Part shown: positions 56,901 to 62,615 of the stretch, piece after piece
Layout of the letters: each line of letters opens with the position of its first letter
Position numbering within the stretch: position 1 is the stretch's first letter
Origin: Oscillospiraceae bacterium
GTDB lineage: Bacteria; Bacillota; Clostridia; Oscillospirales; Ruminococcaceae
Assembly: GCA_017408395.1 (NCBI GenBank)
Contig: JAFQUQ010000054.1
Span: 1 to 64,000 of the forward strand
Length of the DNA stretch: 64,000 nucleotides
Direction: 5' to 3'
Made by a program: the position numbers and the translations under genes
The notes under the pieces: model-generated
Database searches by the model: none
What the model saw: only the letters and a program-made list of their open reading frames with translations
Told to the model about the DNA's origin: nothing

Positions 56901-57548
56901 AGGAGTGATGGTGAGGTTTATGCTGTACGCATCGGAAGTTTCCGCTGTGAATACAGCAGAAACAGTTGCAGCTTCATTAACAGTGATTGTTGTTGAAGTA
57001 TCTGCCGCACCTTCTTCATCATTAATAACCCAATTTGCAAAAACGAAGCCATCATCAGGTGAAGCTGTGAGCGTGATTTCTGTGCCATCTTCAACCTCTG
57101 CACTGCCGTTTTCAGCAATTGCAGTATCTCCATAAGCAGCAGTAATTATACCGCCCTCAACTGATGCAACCCTTACTGTGTAAACTTCGGTCTGTTCTTC
57201 ACAAAGAGAACAAGTACCTATCAGTGTGTTTTCATCGTGAGCGTCACCGCTTACAAGCGTACAGCCCGTACCCTTGCATACAAGCTGGTGCTGTGTACCG
57301 TTTACTACTGTCCACTGATAATCGGCAGTATGGCTTTCGCCTTCGGTATAATCACAGCCGTCACCATTACAAGCAAGCTGGTGGTTTGTATCGGTTTCTG
57401 TCCACACTACTGTACCTGCACCTGGGCAGTCGGCGTGAGCTTCATCAACAGCCGCACTTGCAGGAATGAGCATTACAGTTGAAGTCAGGGACAAGCCGAC
57501 CGCTGTAATAAAGCTGACTAATCTTTTAGCCAGACTCTTTTTCTTCAT
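49860..57548 (-). CDS. Giant secreted multi-repeat protein 2 (2562 aa; InlB-like repeats and beta-solenoid-like array)
   Basis: The protein starts with a signal peptide almost identical to that of giant protein 1 (MKKKSLAKRLVSFITAVGL, PASA cleavage near residue 32). Residues about 36-120 hold two His/Cys motifs (HQLACNGDGCDY and HQLVCKGTGCTL) and CSLCEE, perhaps metal-binding or disulfide-bonded. About 12 InlB-like repeats of 85-95 residues follow (57190-54000), with the typical GY..... and MPAADVTITAEF ends. Five C-terminal units of about 280 residues (54000-49860) match those of protein 1. No wall anchor is visible. GGAGG precedes the ATG. The CDS is flanked by a consensus promoter and a terminator. 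It is probably a secreted or surface-held adhesin/fibre; the partner is unknown. Confidence 0.85.
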   Translation of the reverse strand: MKKKSLAKRLVSFITAVGLSLTSTVMLIPASAAVDEAHADCPGAGTVVWTETDTNHQLACNGDGCDYTEGESHTADYQWTVVNGTQHQLVCKGTGCTLVSGDAHDENTLIGTCSLCEEQTEVYTVRVASVEGGIITAAYGDTAIAENGSAEVEDGTEITLTASPDDGFVFANWVINDEEGAADTSTTITVNEAATVSAVFTAETSDAYSINLTITPEGAGEAWAAFDGDTVTEAEANSKVGLGYSNGSGYKFVEWRSDDVTVNTQEVDPTDGGPSFTHYFAMPEKNVNIEAVFEAIDYRIIVAGNGNGTVEIDGDITTANVGDTVKFTVTPNSGYGIGEVKYSYLENAAEEETVITLTSDEDGSYSFEMPAYDVTISVTYTAIKYGINLTITPEGAGEAWATINSATVTEAEANSNVGLGCSSGSGYKFVEWRSDDVTVNALEGAEPTGNGPSITHYFAMPEKNVNIEAVFEAIDYNIKVGESENGSITIANLPAKAKAGDYICVNESDVTADPDEGYALGDLYYSYTDENGEVVKAPVSLNYNFDIESYEYGMYMPAADVTITAEFVPAYSITIGEIENGSITIANLPAKAKEGDEIQINKSDVTADPDEGYMLDGLYYSYEKDGEAYKEKLNEPDYVGYYYFTMPAADVTITAEFVPLYSIKVGESENGSITIANLPAKAKADDRIFIYKPDITANPDKGYVFDGLNISFTAEDGEVIVVTANEGCDGDYYFTMPAADVTITAEFIPLYSIKVGESENGSITIANLPEEAKAADYSYIYMYIYDSDVTANPDKGYKLSGLCYSYVKDGETYKANLNRYDSGGYYYFSMPDADVTITAEFVKEDYNVTVTSNDETMGTASASVETAQIGDKVNIYSEPASEDYELAEWRIVKGDIEIESQETETPDGIQVNYYFTMSAEDVEIKAVFKPVGSYLIDAAETEHGTVTVSGSAKEGDTVEFTAVPDIGYEISKVSISYFLGCSAISEELEGENGNYSFTMPAADVIITAEIKAVNYTIETVKAGNGTVTADKETANYQDTVTFTAVPDEGYEITEVKYSYLVYDAAEDTVITLTPDEEGNYSFEMPAYNVVITVTFKAIEYSVKASEGYEGGMVTRDKTKAIIGETVTFTAKPDTSEYNYVIKDVKVTYTKNGVEETITPTKGEDGKYSFKMPAADVYIVVEFATYVFELYEDTEEGMVDLGFADTWEEIAELIEDGKYMIKVNKEYEFDTKFALPKTAYDLNFVGDGKLTFTGTKLVIPVDTVFQTEIAVSNSKNNLIDITVAKDKILILTQIPKAYEEPVQFINKITGTKTSSFASGGASVKVNNIATFGEVLGNITVNGGKATGIATFNGQLKINGTKATAAITDVVDGSSIGLVEENGVLPKVTIDNVVGLGKYISTPTIDVVVLGETELAELASGTTVLYSKNDIADNVEISNSTEDNKPLTAYYYPKTKEIKAEDGTALTLYKGTEASDSTKVGSYPNFELLFAEITDSTADYIIEVNAPITLDAKFALPKTAKSLTFTEGTAEDADGSLTFTGTKLIIPVNTTLDVGISASNKTNLIDVSVAKDVTLEITTNACIEDENGPVQFINKITGTKTSKLISGDVTVNNIATFEVISGVVMVNGGKVTGITNFVGQLVINGAKATVAITNVAGGSIIGLFEENGVLPKVTIDNVVGSGYETSTPTITVIVLGETGFAELSSGTTVLYSKNDIAENVKITNTTSDGEELTAYYYPKTKEIKAENGFALTLYKGVEEEEKELVGSYKNFDELFAEITDSTVDYTIEVNTDITLGTNFAFPKKAKSIVLKGVAVEQEYPALIHTSTKLVIPYNVFFDGIDNVVSNKNNLIDISVAKGATFGCGERGQFINPDGEVSINKITGTKTSHISGFVSANNISTFDTIEGIIGVIGKATGINKFGGWLIVSPEATVDITEIANNSMIGLASKNGVIPKVTLGEIGEPVERGITTVSVDIFDYETNEPVEIASGTPILYSKKANPDFTDKITIENNGGEMKAYAYGKTIKAEYADAVKVQIWNAETEEYIDFGDVTYSSFEAAVAAIDAERNSEVDYVITLNRDVTVEKFALPKYAKSVEITSNAETGRLCTINVGKATSITANTSLGLYEINFVTTGKSLTLNAKKNLNAYSVGGNVTAIKGSAKYTFTCMTDPEFTPDITGFGTVKAEYTFRTGKVFNVNKLVLNNCIFEISNVTTKASVKAIEVLNSGAIEYKEGAKTALTFTGKDEDFIGPLEIRGAVANGQTVLISDKVDVNKLTDCIIDPDFEIEYEFKRFGKEIRYMGKVLSVKSEVGNEFSNEYEKYSTWDDIVNAIETVNNAEAVYTIELLDNYNANGAIKFPKAGTYKQVFVMSENVEEREMYNFNFTGNLTLTSQAFFDFVNLGAVKNGEPAKYTIKGKDYLQIEDCNTGLLTSITGDCVSLRDDEVAITADKVKATDVLYLDGDIKVIGGVTAKELHICGNTNLVMNQGSKFTVTDKVKVYEDDYQLAVTILDKKTGEPASLNEGYVIGSVKGEDAENIVLNAEAHPNLMIENVNGKLIVKTALNDQ
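54000..57190 (-). repeat. Array of about 12 InlB-like repeats in giant protein 2
   Basis: Each repeat of about 270 bases codes for Y.I.V....NGT/SI......A..GD.V....TADPDEGY......YSY.......Y.F.MPAADVTITAEF, the pattern of divergent InlB B-type (beta-grasp) repeats. Four neighbours (about 55000-56120) share near-identical DNA, and repeats 2 and 4 share another near-identical block. Confidence 0.7.
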
Positions 57549-57684
57549 AGTAAATTCCTCCGTTTTCTGTTATTTCACAAGGCATATAACGCAGAATGTG
57601 CTTAAACTGTCTCCGCCGCACCGCTGACCTGTACAATTCGGAGCAGATCGGACATATTTCTGCGTTTATACGCACTTATGCTTA
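57549..57684 (-). ncRNA. Conserved 5' leader of giant gene 2
   Basis: The roughly 135-base leader aligns with that of giant gene 1. The core TTGTACAGGTCAGCGGTGC sits inside a stem CTGCTCCG...CGGAGACAG. A long-range pair AACGCAGAA with TTCTGCGTT (near 57589-57597) would close the whole structure. The pairing is kept although the stem bases differ from the paralog. Confidence 0.5.
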
Positions 57685-57689
57685 TACTG

Positions 57690-57718
57690 ATTATACCATT
57701 TGCGTCTCTTCGTGTCAA
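57690..57718 (-). promoter_or_regulatory. Promoter of giant gene 2
   Basis: On the minus strand TTGACA (57713-57718) and TATAAT (57690-57695) have a 17-base spacer, full consensus, at the same distance from the ATG as in giant gene 1. Confidence 0.8.
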
Positions 57719-57790
57719 TGTTTTTTTAAATAAAAGTTGCCCGAAATTCAAAAGTTTATTTATCAATCGTTCATAAACTGGATAAAAATA

Positions 57791-57838
57791 GAACCACCGC
57801 CTATGATTGTGTAAGCACATCATCAAAGACGGTGGTTC
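57791..57838 (-). terminator. Terminator of the former rubrerythrin-family gene
   Basis: GAACCACCG and CGGTGGTTC form the outer stem of a long hairpin, with further pairing inside, followed on the minus strand by TATTTTTAT. It lies 20 bases beyond the stop codon of the gene fragment at 57858. Confidence 0.75.
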
Positions 57839-57857
57839 GTTGTATATAGGGGTCAGA

Positions 57858-57938
57858 TTAACCGAAATATCTGTCTAAGAGACCCTTGAAGCCGCAGCCG
57901 TGTCTTGCTTCGTCCTTTGCCATTTCGTGAACGGTGTC
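57858..57938 (-). pseudogene. 3' fragment of a rubrerythrin/NADH-peroxidase-type gene; probable left attachment site
   Basis: Read on the minus strand, the last 26 codons before a stop at 57858 give [14 protein letters not shown]...GLLDRYFG. This is the conserved C-terminus of reverse-rubrerythrin/NADH-peroxidase proteins. Recognisable similarity stops at about 57938, although the frame stays open. The rest of the gene is absent here. Immediately to the right lies an integrase-bearing element, so I infer that the element inserted at the gene's 3' end and displaced this piece (attL). The intact gene should then be rebuilt at the other end. Confidence 0.7.
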
Positions 57939-58013
57939 TGTACTGTACACGAGAGCAAAAGCCTTGAACAGCTGTTGTTTACGGCATTGATTATAACATC
58001 TTTGATACATCTT

Positions 58014-58068
58014 TTGTAAACTATCTTACAAATTGGAATATGTTTTTCACAACTATATTACAATTTTG
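58014..58068. promoter_or_regulatory. Direct repeats and palindrome before the integrase gene
   Basis: AACTATCTTACAAATTGG (58019-58036) and AACTATATTACAATTTTG (58051-58068) match at 15 of 18 positions and are 32 bases apart. The first also overlaps a palindrome TTGTAA-actatc-TTACAA (58014-58031). Such paired repeats near an attachment site are typical arm-type sites for integrase or sites for an excisionase or repressor. Confidence 0.5.
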
Positions 58069-58079
58069 AGGTGTTTTTT

Positions 58080-59291
58080 ATGGCAAAAGAGCAGAACGGT
58101 TTATTTCAGAACAGCGATAAAACCTGGGGATACAGGTTTACAGCATTAATTGACGGAAAACGTATTTCAAAACGCAGAACGACAGATGAAAACGGAAACA
58201 AGTTTACTACAAGAAAAGCCGCCGCTAAAGCAAGAGATAAAGCAATTGCACAGGCTCACATTGAAGTAAAGCAAAAGCAGCCAATCAGCCGCCGTACTAT
58301 GAAAGATGTTTATGAGGAATACTGTCAGCACGGCAGGACAGGAAAAGCGTTTCAGACTATCAGAAAACAGGACAGCTTATGGAACAATCATCTGTGTGAG
58401 CGTTTCGGCAAAAGATACGTTGATGATATAAGTGCAGCGGAAATCGTTGATTATCTTTCGGAACTTTATTATAATGACGGATATTCTTTTCAGTACACGG
58501 AAAGCTTTTTAAAGATGTTCTATCTTATTTTCGGGCAGGCTTACTCACGAAACTATCTTGATGTTGATACTTACAATAAGCTTTGCGTAAACAAAAGCAC
58601 AAAAATTCATATGCCTAAAATAAAGGCAGAAGATGATACGGAAATTGTTGCGTTCAGCCGTGAAGAACTTTCCCTGTTAGACGATTATTTCAAGGGAACA
58701 AATGCGGAAACCGCTTATCTTTTAGGGCGGTACTGCGGCTTGCGTATCAATGAATGTTTCGGTCTTAAATGGTCTAACGTTGACATTGGAGCAGGTACTA
58801 TTTTTATTGACAGGCAAATGCAATATCAAGACGGTTTGATTAAGCTTGTTGCACCAAAGACACACAATTCAAAAAGAACATTATATATGAACAGCGTGCT
58901 TAAAGAGCATTTTAAAATGCTTGCTGAAAAAAGACAGGCTGACATTGAAGCTTTTGCGGATTTGCGGCAACAGAATCAGCGTATTATTGAAGATTTGGAT
59001 GGAAAGAAAATTCCGTCAACGGAACTTGTAAATTGTCTTTATGATGGGAAAATTCAAACTGTAAATTCTATGAAATACCCAACAAGAGAAATAAAGAAAC
59101 AGTTTAATATTGATTTCAAATATCATTATCTGCGGCACACTTACGGCACGTTAATGGCGGAAATGAACACACCTGCTCACCTGCTCTGCAATCAGATGGG
59201 ACACGGCAACATACACGTTACTCAACGTTATTATATAGCCATTTCAAAAACAGGTATTGATATGTTACAGAATAATATAGATAAGTTATAA
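58080..59291 (+). CDS. int: Tyrosine recombinase (integrase) of the mobile element
   Basis: The 403-residue protein has an N-terminal arm-binding-like domain (KTWGYRFTALIDGKRISKRRT, about 15-60), a SAM-like core-binding domain (about 70-170) and a catalytic domain with R222 in GLRINE, K260, H349-x-x-R352 in HYLRH, H375 in GHGNIHVTQRYY and the nucleophile Tyr384 or 385. All active-site residues are present, so the element may still be mobile. ATG 58080 has GAGGTG at good spacing; the upstream GTG overlaps that site. Its position next to the rubrerythrin fragment suggests site-specific integration there. It is similar in layout to Tn916-type integrases. Confidence 0.93.
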   Translation: MAKEQNGLFQNSDKTWGYRFTALIDGKRISKRRTTDENGNKFTTRKAAAKARDKAIAQAHIEVKQKQPISRRTMKDVYEEYCQHGRTGKAFQTIRKQDSLWNNHLCERFGKRYVDDISAAEIVDYLSELYYNDGYSFQYTESFLKMFYLIFGQAYSRNYLDVDTYNKLCVNKSTKIHMPKIKAEDDTEIVAFSREELSLLDDYFKGTNAETAYLLGRYCGLRINECFGLKWSNVDIGAGTIFIDRQMQYQDGLIKLVAPKTHNSKRTLYMNSVLKEHFKMLAEKRQADIEAFADLRQQNQRIIEDLDGKKIPSTELVNCLYDGKIQTVNSMKYPTREIKKQFNIDFKYHYLRHTYGTLMAEMNTPAHLLCNQMGHGNIHVTQRYYIAISKTGIDMLQNNIDKL

Positions 59292-59295
59292 GCAC

Positions 59296-59326
59296 AACAG
59301 CCAGAAGCGAAAAACTTCTGGCTGTT
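59296..59326. terminator. Bidirectional terminator between integrase and WYL regulator genes
   Basis: AACAGCCAGAAG-cgaaaaa-CTTCTGGCTGTT is a 12-bp stem between two convergent genes. T or A tracts flank both sides, so it can serve both. Confidence 0.8.
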
Positions 59327-59328
59327 TA

Positions 59329-60420
59329 TTATTCGTATGCGCTTCTGATATTATCAAGATATTTCTTGAAATCATTAACAACAGGAGCAGGTGAAACAAT
59401 TCGCGCTCTTTTGCCGAATGTACACAACCACGCGAAAAATGAGGGGCTGACGTTTATTTTTGTTGTAACTGTAAAATGTTCCTCGTCTGCTCTCTGGTAA
59501 ATAGCACTCTTTTTGCCGAACTTGTCAACAATAGTATCAAGCAACTGATTTCTGAATCGTAGTGTTACATTTTCGGTCTTGCCGCCGAACATTGAGAACG
59601 TGCGCTGTGAATAGGATTCTATATCTATTGCTTCATAAGCTTCTGCGCCCTCGCGCTTCTCACCCATAAGCCTTACATCTTCCATTCGGTCAACACGGTA
59701 TGTTCTCATATCCTGTGAACGTTCATCAAAAGCAAGCAGATAATAATAACCGTCATTTATAAGCAATTTATAGGGACTTACAATATATCTTTCGCCGTTT
59801 CTGCGTTCAGCATTTTGATTAAGGTTATTGATTGAACATTTCAGATATTTGAAACTCACTTTCTCTGGGGTATGTCCTTTTGATTTGTGCATTGCATTGT
59901 TAAGGGCGGTGATGTTGTTCAGAACGCTTTTACTGTTGGTTTTTACTCTGTCTGTGACAACAGCTTCATAGTTGATTTCTTTCGCCTGTGCTTTGCTGAC
60001 AAGTGCGCTGATAGCTTTAATCAAACGTTTTGTTTGTCCGTCATTCAGAAATTTTGATGAATAGATACATTCCGCCAAAAGTCTGATATCTGTATAGTCA
60101 AACTGGCGCTGTTGTACATAAAATCCTCGTCTGCTCTTGTCATAGACAACGGCTCTGTTTCCCTCATATTCAACAGCTTCTTCCGCTTCATATATATCAC
60201 AACCATTTTCAAGTATATACAGAACTTTGTTTATTTCCTCAATATCCTTGTAAATCGCGCGGCGCTCCGCTTCTATACCACAGGTTTCAGTTAAGTATGC
60301 CACTATATCTTCAGCATTAACAACATTTTCTTCGTCTGTATGCTTCAAAAGGTACTGTAAAACAAGATAGGGTTTAAGCCTTTGGTTTGCTTTTCTTCCG
60401 CTGTTTTCCTTTTTTCCCAT
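59329..60420 (-). CDS. WYL-domain transcriptional regulator
   Basis: The 363-residue protein has an N-terminal winged-helix region (KPYLVLQYLLKHTDEENVV...AIYKDIEEINKVL, about 15-75). A central WYL domain follows, with YIVSPYKLLINDGYYYLLAFDERSQDMRTYRVDRMEDV (about 210-250), and a C-terminal WCX-like extension. WYL proteins sense ligands such as nucleotides or nucleic acids and often control mobile-element or defence genes. It reads toward the integrase, so it is not in its operon. No nearby defence genes are visible in the window. Confidence 0.88.
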   Translation of the reverse strand: MGKKENSGRKANQRLKPYLVLQYLLKHTDEENVVNAEDIVAYLTETCGIEAERRAIYKDIEEINKVLYILENGCDIYEAEEAVEYEGNRAVVYDKSRRGFYVQQRQFDYTDIRLLAECIYSSKFLNDGQTKRLIKAISALVSKAQAKEINYEAVVTDRVKTNSKSVLNNITALNNAMHKSKGHTPEKVSFKYLKCSINNLNQNAERRNGERYIVSPYKLLINDGYYYLLAFDERSQDMRTYRVDRMEDVRLMGEKREGAEAYEAIDIESYSQRTFSMFGGKTENVTLRFRNQLLDTIVDKFGKKSAIYQRADEEHFTVTTKINVSPSFFAWLCTFGKRARIVSPAPVVNDFKKYLDNIRSAYE

Positions 60421-60487
60421 TCAAATTCACTCCAGACTTTTTTCTGTATTATATCAAAAATATGAGCAGGTTGTCAATTGTAATAAA

Positions 60488-60582
60488 TGATGTGTCGCTT
60501 TGCGACACATCAAAAGGGCGGCTTTGCCGCCTGTCAGGAGTATAAAAGTTTAACCCCATATTCCGCAAATAATATGGGGTTT
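60488..60582. repeat. Hairpin cluster between WYL gene and SHOCT operon
   Basis: Three inverted repeats fill the 230-base gap: TGATGTGTCGC-ttt-GCGACACATCA (60488-60512), GGCGGC-ttt-GCCGCC (60517-60531) and AACCCCATATT...AATATGGGGTT (60552-60582). The last, with its T-rich flank, may be the terminator of the minus-strand operon ending at 60653. No coding sequence was seen here. Confidence 0.55.
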
Positions 60583-60652
60583 TATGCGTGTGGTCGGATA
60601 TTTAACATAGTAATATATATAATATTATTGTGTTATGTGTTTGGTGTGAAGA

Positions 60653-61282
60653 TTACAGACCGAGAAGCTGTTTTTTCTTTGCTTCAAATTCTTCCTGTGT
60701 AATAACTCCGCTGTCGAGCAGGTCTTTATATTTTTTCAGTTCGTCGGCGTTGCTATTGGCTTGTACAACATTTGTTTTAATAGTAACAGGGGCATTTTTT
60801 ACCCTTGAAGTGCGTTTGTAAAAGTCAATTACAACAATTGCAACTAAAAGAATAAGGACAAGCCAATACAAAAATGTTGGGTCATAACGATAATAGTATT
60901 CAGCACCATAATCTACTGGTATTATCAACTGAATAAAATGAATTCCAAACATAAATAAAAGCATACAACAAGAAATTGCTGTTGTAAATTTATTTTCCGT
61001 AAGCACACGAGCAATAACATTATTTTCTGTACATATTGCTATAACTATCCCAATGATACTTACAAGCAAAGCAAGAATAAACATAAAAGCAAATATTTTA
61101 AGTATAGTATCATTTGAATTAACTAATATATCAAATAAAGAAAAAGGTGTACCCCATTTCTTTTTGCTATATCCCGCATAGACGACTTCCCATCTTTCGT
61201 ATTCAAACATTCCAGAAATAAACATCAATATTGCTACTACTCCCGAAACAATCAATTGAATAATGTTTAACGTCTTTTTCAT
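60653..61282 (-). CDS. Membrane protein with C-terminal SHOCT domain
   Basis: The 209-residue protein has four hydrophobic helices (about 7-25, 62-84, 99-120, 136-153) and ends in a SHOCT motif, LKKYKDLLDSGVITQEEFEAKKKQLL (about 182-207 by position). SHOCT is a short oligomerisation module common in small membrane or secreted proteins of mobile elements and prophages. The gene follows the lipoprotein gene by 19 bases on the same strand, and the two probably share a transcript. The function is unknown. Confidence 0.75.
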   Translation of the reverse strand: MKKTLNIIQLIVSGVVAILMFISGMFEYERWEVVYAGYSKKKWGTPFSLFDILVNSNDTILKIFAFMFILALLVSIIGIVIAICTENNVIARVLTENKFTTAISCCMLLFMFGIHFIQLIIPVDYGAEYYYRYDPTFLYWLVLILLVAIVVIDFYKRTSRVKNAPVTIKTNVVQANSNADELKKYKDLLDSGVITQEEFEAKKKQLLGL

Positions 61283-61301
61283 AAATCATCTCTCCTTTTG
61301 A

Positions 61302-61880
61302 TTATTCTTTTTCACCAACATATTCTGCTGTTAAAGTTATCATTTCTGTTGACTTATTTACAACTAATGAATATTTCCAACCATTACTTTCCTTCTTACC
61401 ATTTTTTAAACCAAGAATAAATGATACATATTTTTCTATATCACTTTTACCATTAGCACCATCATTCATAACTGGTATCAACTCCGAAGCATAAAAAACA
61501 AATCCTAATGTACAAAATTCCGCTTCTGTAACGTGTTCGGGATTTTCAAGCAAATCCTCTGAAAATTGTTCAAATGTAAGCGTTTCAAAATAATTAATAT
61601 CAACACATTCTGAAATTGTCATTTCAATATTTGCAATATTCTTTTCTGAATTTGCCATTCCTTTAATGCGTATTTTTGAACTTATATAATCTGCCGTGCC
61701 TTCAAATTCATACCCATTATCTATTTCTGTTTCAGACAAACTTGCCTTGTCAATATTATTGATAAATTCAGATTTGAGCGTAGATATGTTTAAATCTGAT
61801 ACCAACATTTCTTTTCCGCACCCTACAAGCATTACTGTAATTAACAGCATTACCATTAACTGATTTGCTATTTTTTTCAT
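61302..61880 (-). CDS. Hypothetical lipoprotein
   Basis: The 192-residue protein begins with a lipoprotein signal: Lys-Lys, a hydrophobic stretch, and lipobox LVGC with Cys21 as the lipidated residue. The mature part is acidic, with YEFEGTADYISSKIRIKG and regular beta-strand-like spacing, but I recognise no family. GGAGA-type ribosome binding sites and 15-20-base gaps link it to the HTH gene upstream and the SHOCT gene downstream. Confidence 0.75.
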   Translation of the reverse strand: MKKIANQLMVMLLITVMLVGCGKEMLVSDLNISTLKSEFINNIDKASLSETEIDNGYEFEGTADYISSKIRIKGMANSEKNIANIEMTISECVDINYFETLTFEQFSEDLLENPEHVTEAEFCTLGFVFYASELIPVMNDGANGKSDIEKYVSFILGLKNGKKESNGWKYSLVVNKSTEMITLTAEYVGEKE

Positions 61881-61895
61881 AATTTATTTCTCCTT

Positions 61896-62078
61896 TTACT
61901 TCTTATTTCTTGGCTTGTAATCTGGTCTTTCCGTGTTAATAGGTATTCTCCACGGACTTTTAGGTTTATCCTGTTCTGCTCCTTTAATTTTACCTGCTCT
62001 GCACATCTGCGATATACTATTTTGAGGTATATTCCATCTTTCAGAAGCTTCTTTTGTTCCCATAAACTCCAATTTCAT
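61896..62078 (-). CDS. Small helix-turn-helix protein (excisionase/MerR-like)
   Basis: The protein of about 60 residues has MGTKEASERWNIPQNSISQMCRAGKIKGAEQ (the recognisable HTH_17-type core) and a basic tail. The promoter at 62116-62144 places the transcript start near 62109, so a longer in-frame start at 62144 is excluded. The ATG at 62078 lies only two bases after GGGGG; an in-frame TTG two codons in has better spacing. Such proteins act as excisionases or small regulators. It heads the operon with the lipoprotein and SHOCT genes. Confidence 0.6.
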   Translation of the reverse strand: MKLEFMGTKEASERWNIPQNSISQMCRAGKIKGAEQDKPKSPWRIPINTERPDYKPRNKK

Positions 62079-62115
62079 CACCCCCAAAAACAATATAGGA
62101 ACTTTTCTTCCTGTT

Positions 62116-62144
62116 ATTATACATCTTTCCTCCCTTTTTGTCAA
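62116..62144 (-). promoter_or_regulatory. Promoter of the HTH-lipoprotein-SHOCT operon
   Basis: On the minus strand TTGACA (62139-62144) and TATAAT (62116-62121) have a 17-base spacer, full consensus. It is divergent from the XRE gene. Confidence 0.8.
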
Positions 62145-62148
62145 TGCT

Positions 62149-62170
62149 TATAGGAAGTATAATTCTTATA
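62149..62170. promoter_or_regulatory. Palindromic operator in the divergent promoter region
   Basis: TATAGGAAGTATAATTCTTATA matches its own reverse complement at 18 of 22 positions and covers the -10 box (TATAAT, 62158-62163) of the plus-strand XRE gene. It starts five bases from the -35 box of the minus-strand promoter. It is a likely binding site for the XRE protein. Confidence 0.55.
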
Positions 62171-62193
62171 ACAGATGATTAGGAGGAATTAAA

Positions 62194-62526
62194 ATGCTTA
62201 TCAATAATAATCAAAAAATAGGAAATAAACTGTTTTCTATACGCAAAAAAGCAGGTCTGACACAAGCGGAAGTTGCCGAAAAAGCAAATATTTCCGACAG
62301 AACCTACGCTGACATAGAACGTGGTGATTCAAATATGCGTGCCGAATCTATGATAAACATTTGCAATGCACTCCAAATTACTCCTAATGACATTTTTGTT
62401 GATAATGATACACCGCAAAATTTACAAAAGGAAGAAATCCTCAACAGGCTGAATGAATGTACTCCTAAAGAACTTGAAACCGCCCTTGAATTTCTTGACG
62501 TTTATTTGCGGTCTTTGAATAAGTAA
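62194..62526 (+). CDS. XRE-family transcriptional regulator
   Basis: The 110-residue protein has a Cro/CI-type helix-turn-helix at about 10-65 (LFSIRKKAGLTQAEVAEKANISDRTYADIERGDSN) and a short C-terminal helix ending ALEFLDVYLRSLNK. AGGAGG precedes the start. It is divergent from the HTH-lipoprotein-SHOCT operon, with a palindrome between them, so it probably represses itself and perhaps that operon. Confidence 0.9.
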   Translation: MLINNNQKIGNKLFSIRKKAGLTQAEVAEKANISDRTYADIERGDSNMRAESMINICNALQITPNDIFVDNDTPQNLQKEEILNRLNECTPKELETALEFLDVYLRSLNK

Positions 62527-62615
62527 CCCCAAACACTTAACACAGAAATATACTATGTTAAACGTTTTGTACAGGGGCATAATTCGGGATAAATTCTCTG
62601 AAAAATAAAAAAGAC

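Noticed and set aside
57164..57482. Plus-strand frames over the signal-peptide end of giant gene 2
   Set aside because: They are antisense to the signal peptide and Cys/His motifs and overlap each other in different frames.
62079..62144. 82-residue version of the small HTH protein
   Set aside because: Its start lies upstream of the transcript start predicted from the TTGACA-17-TATAAT promoter.
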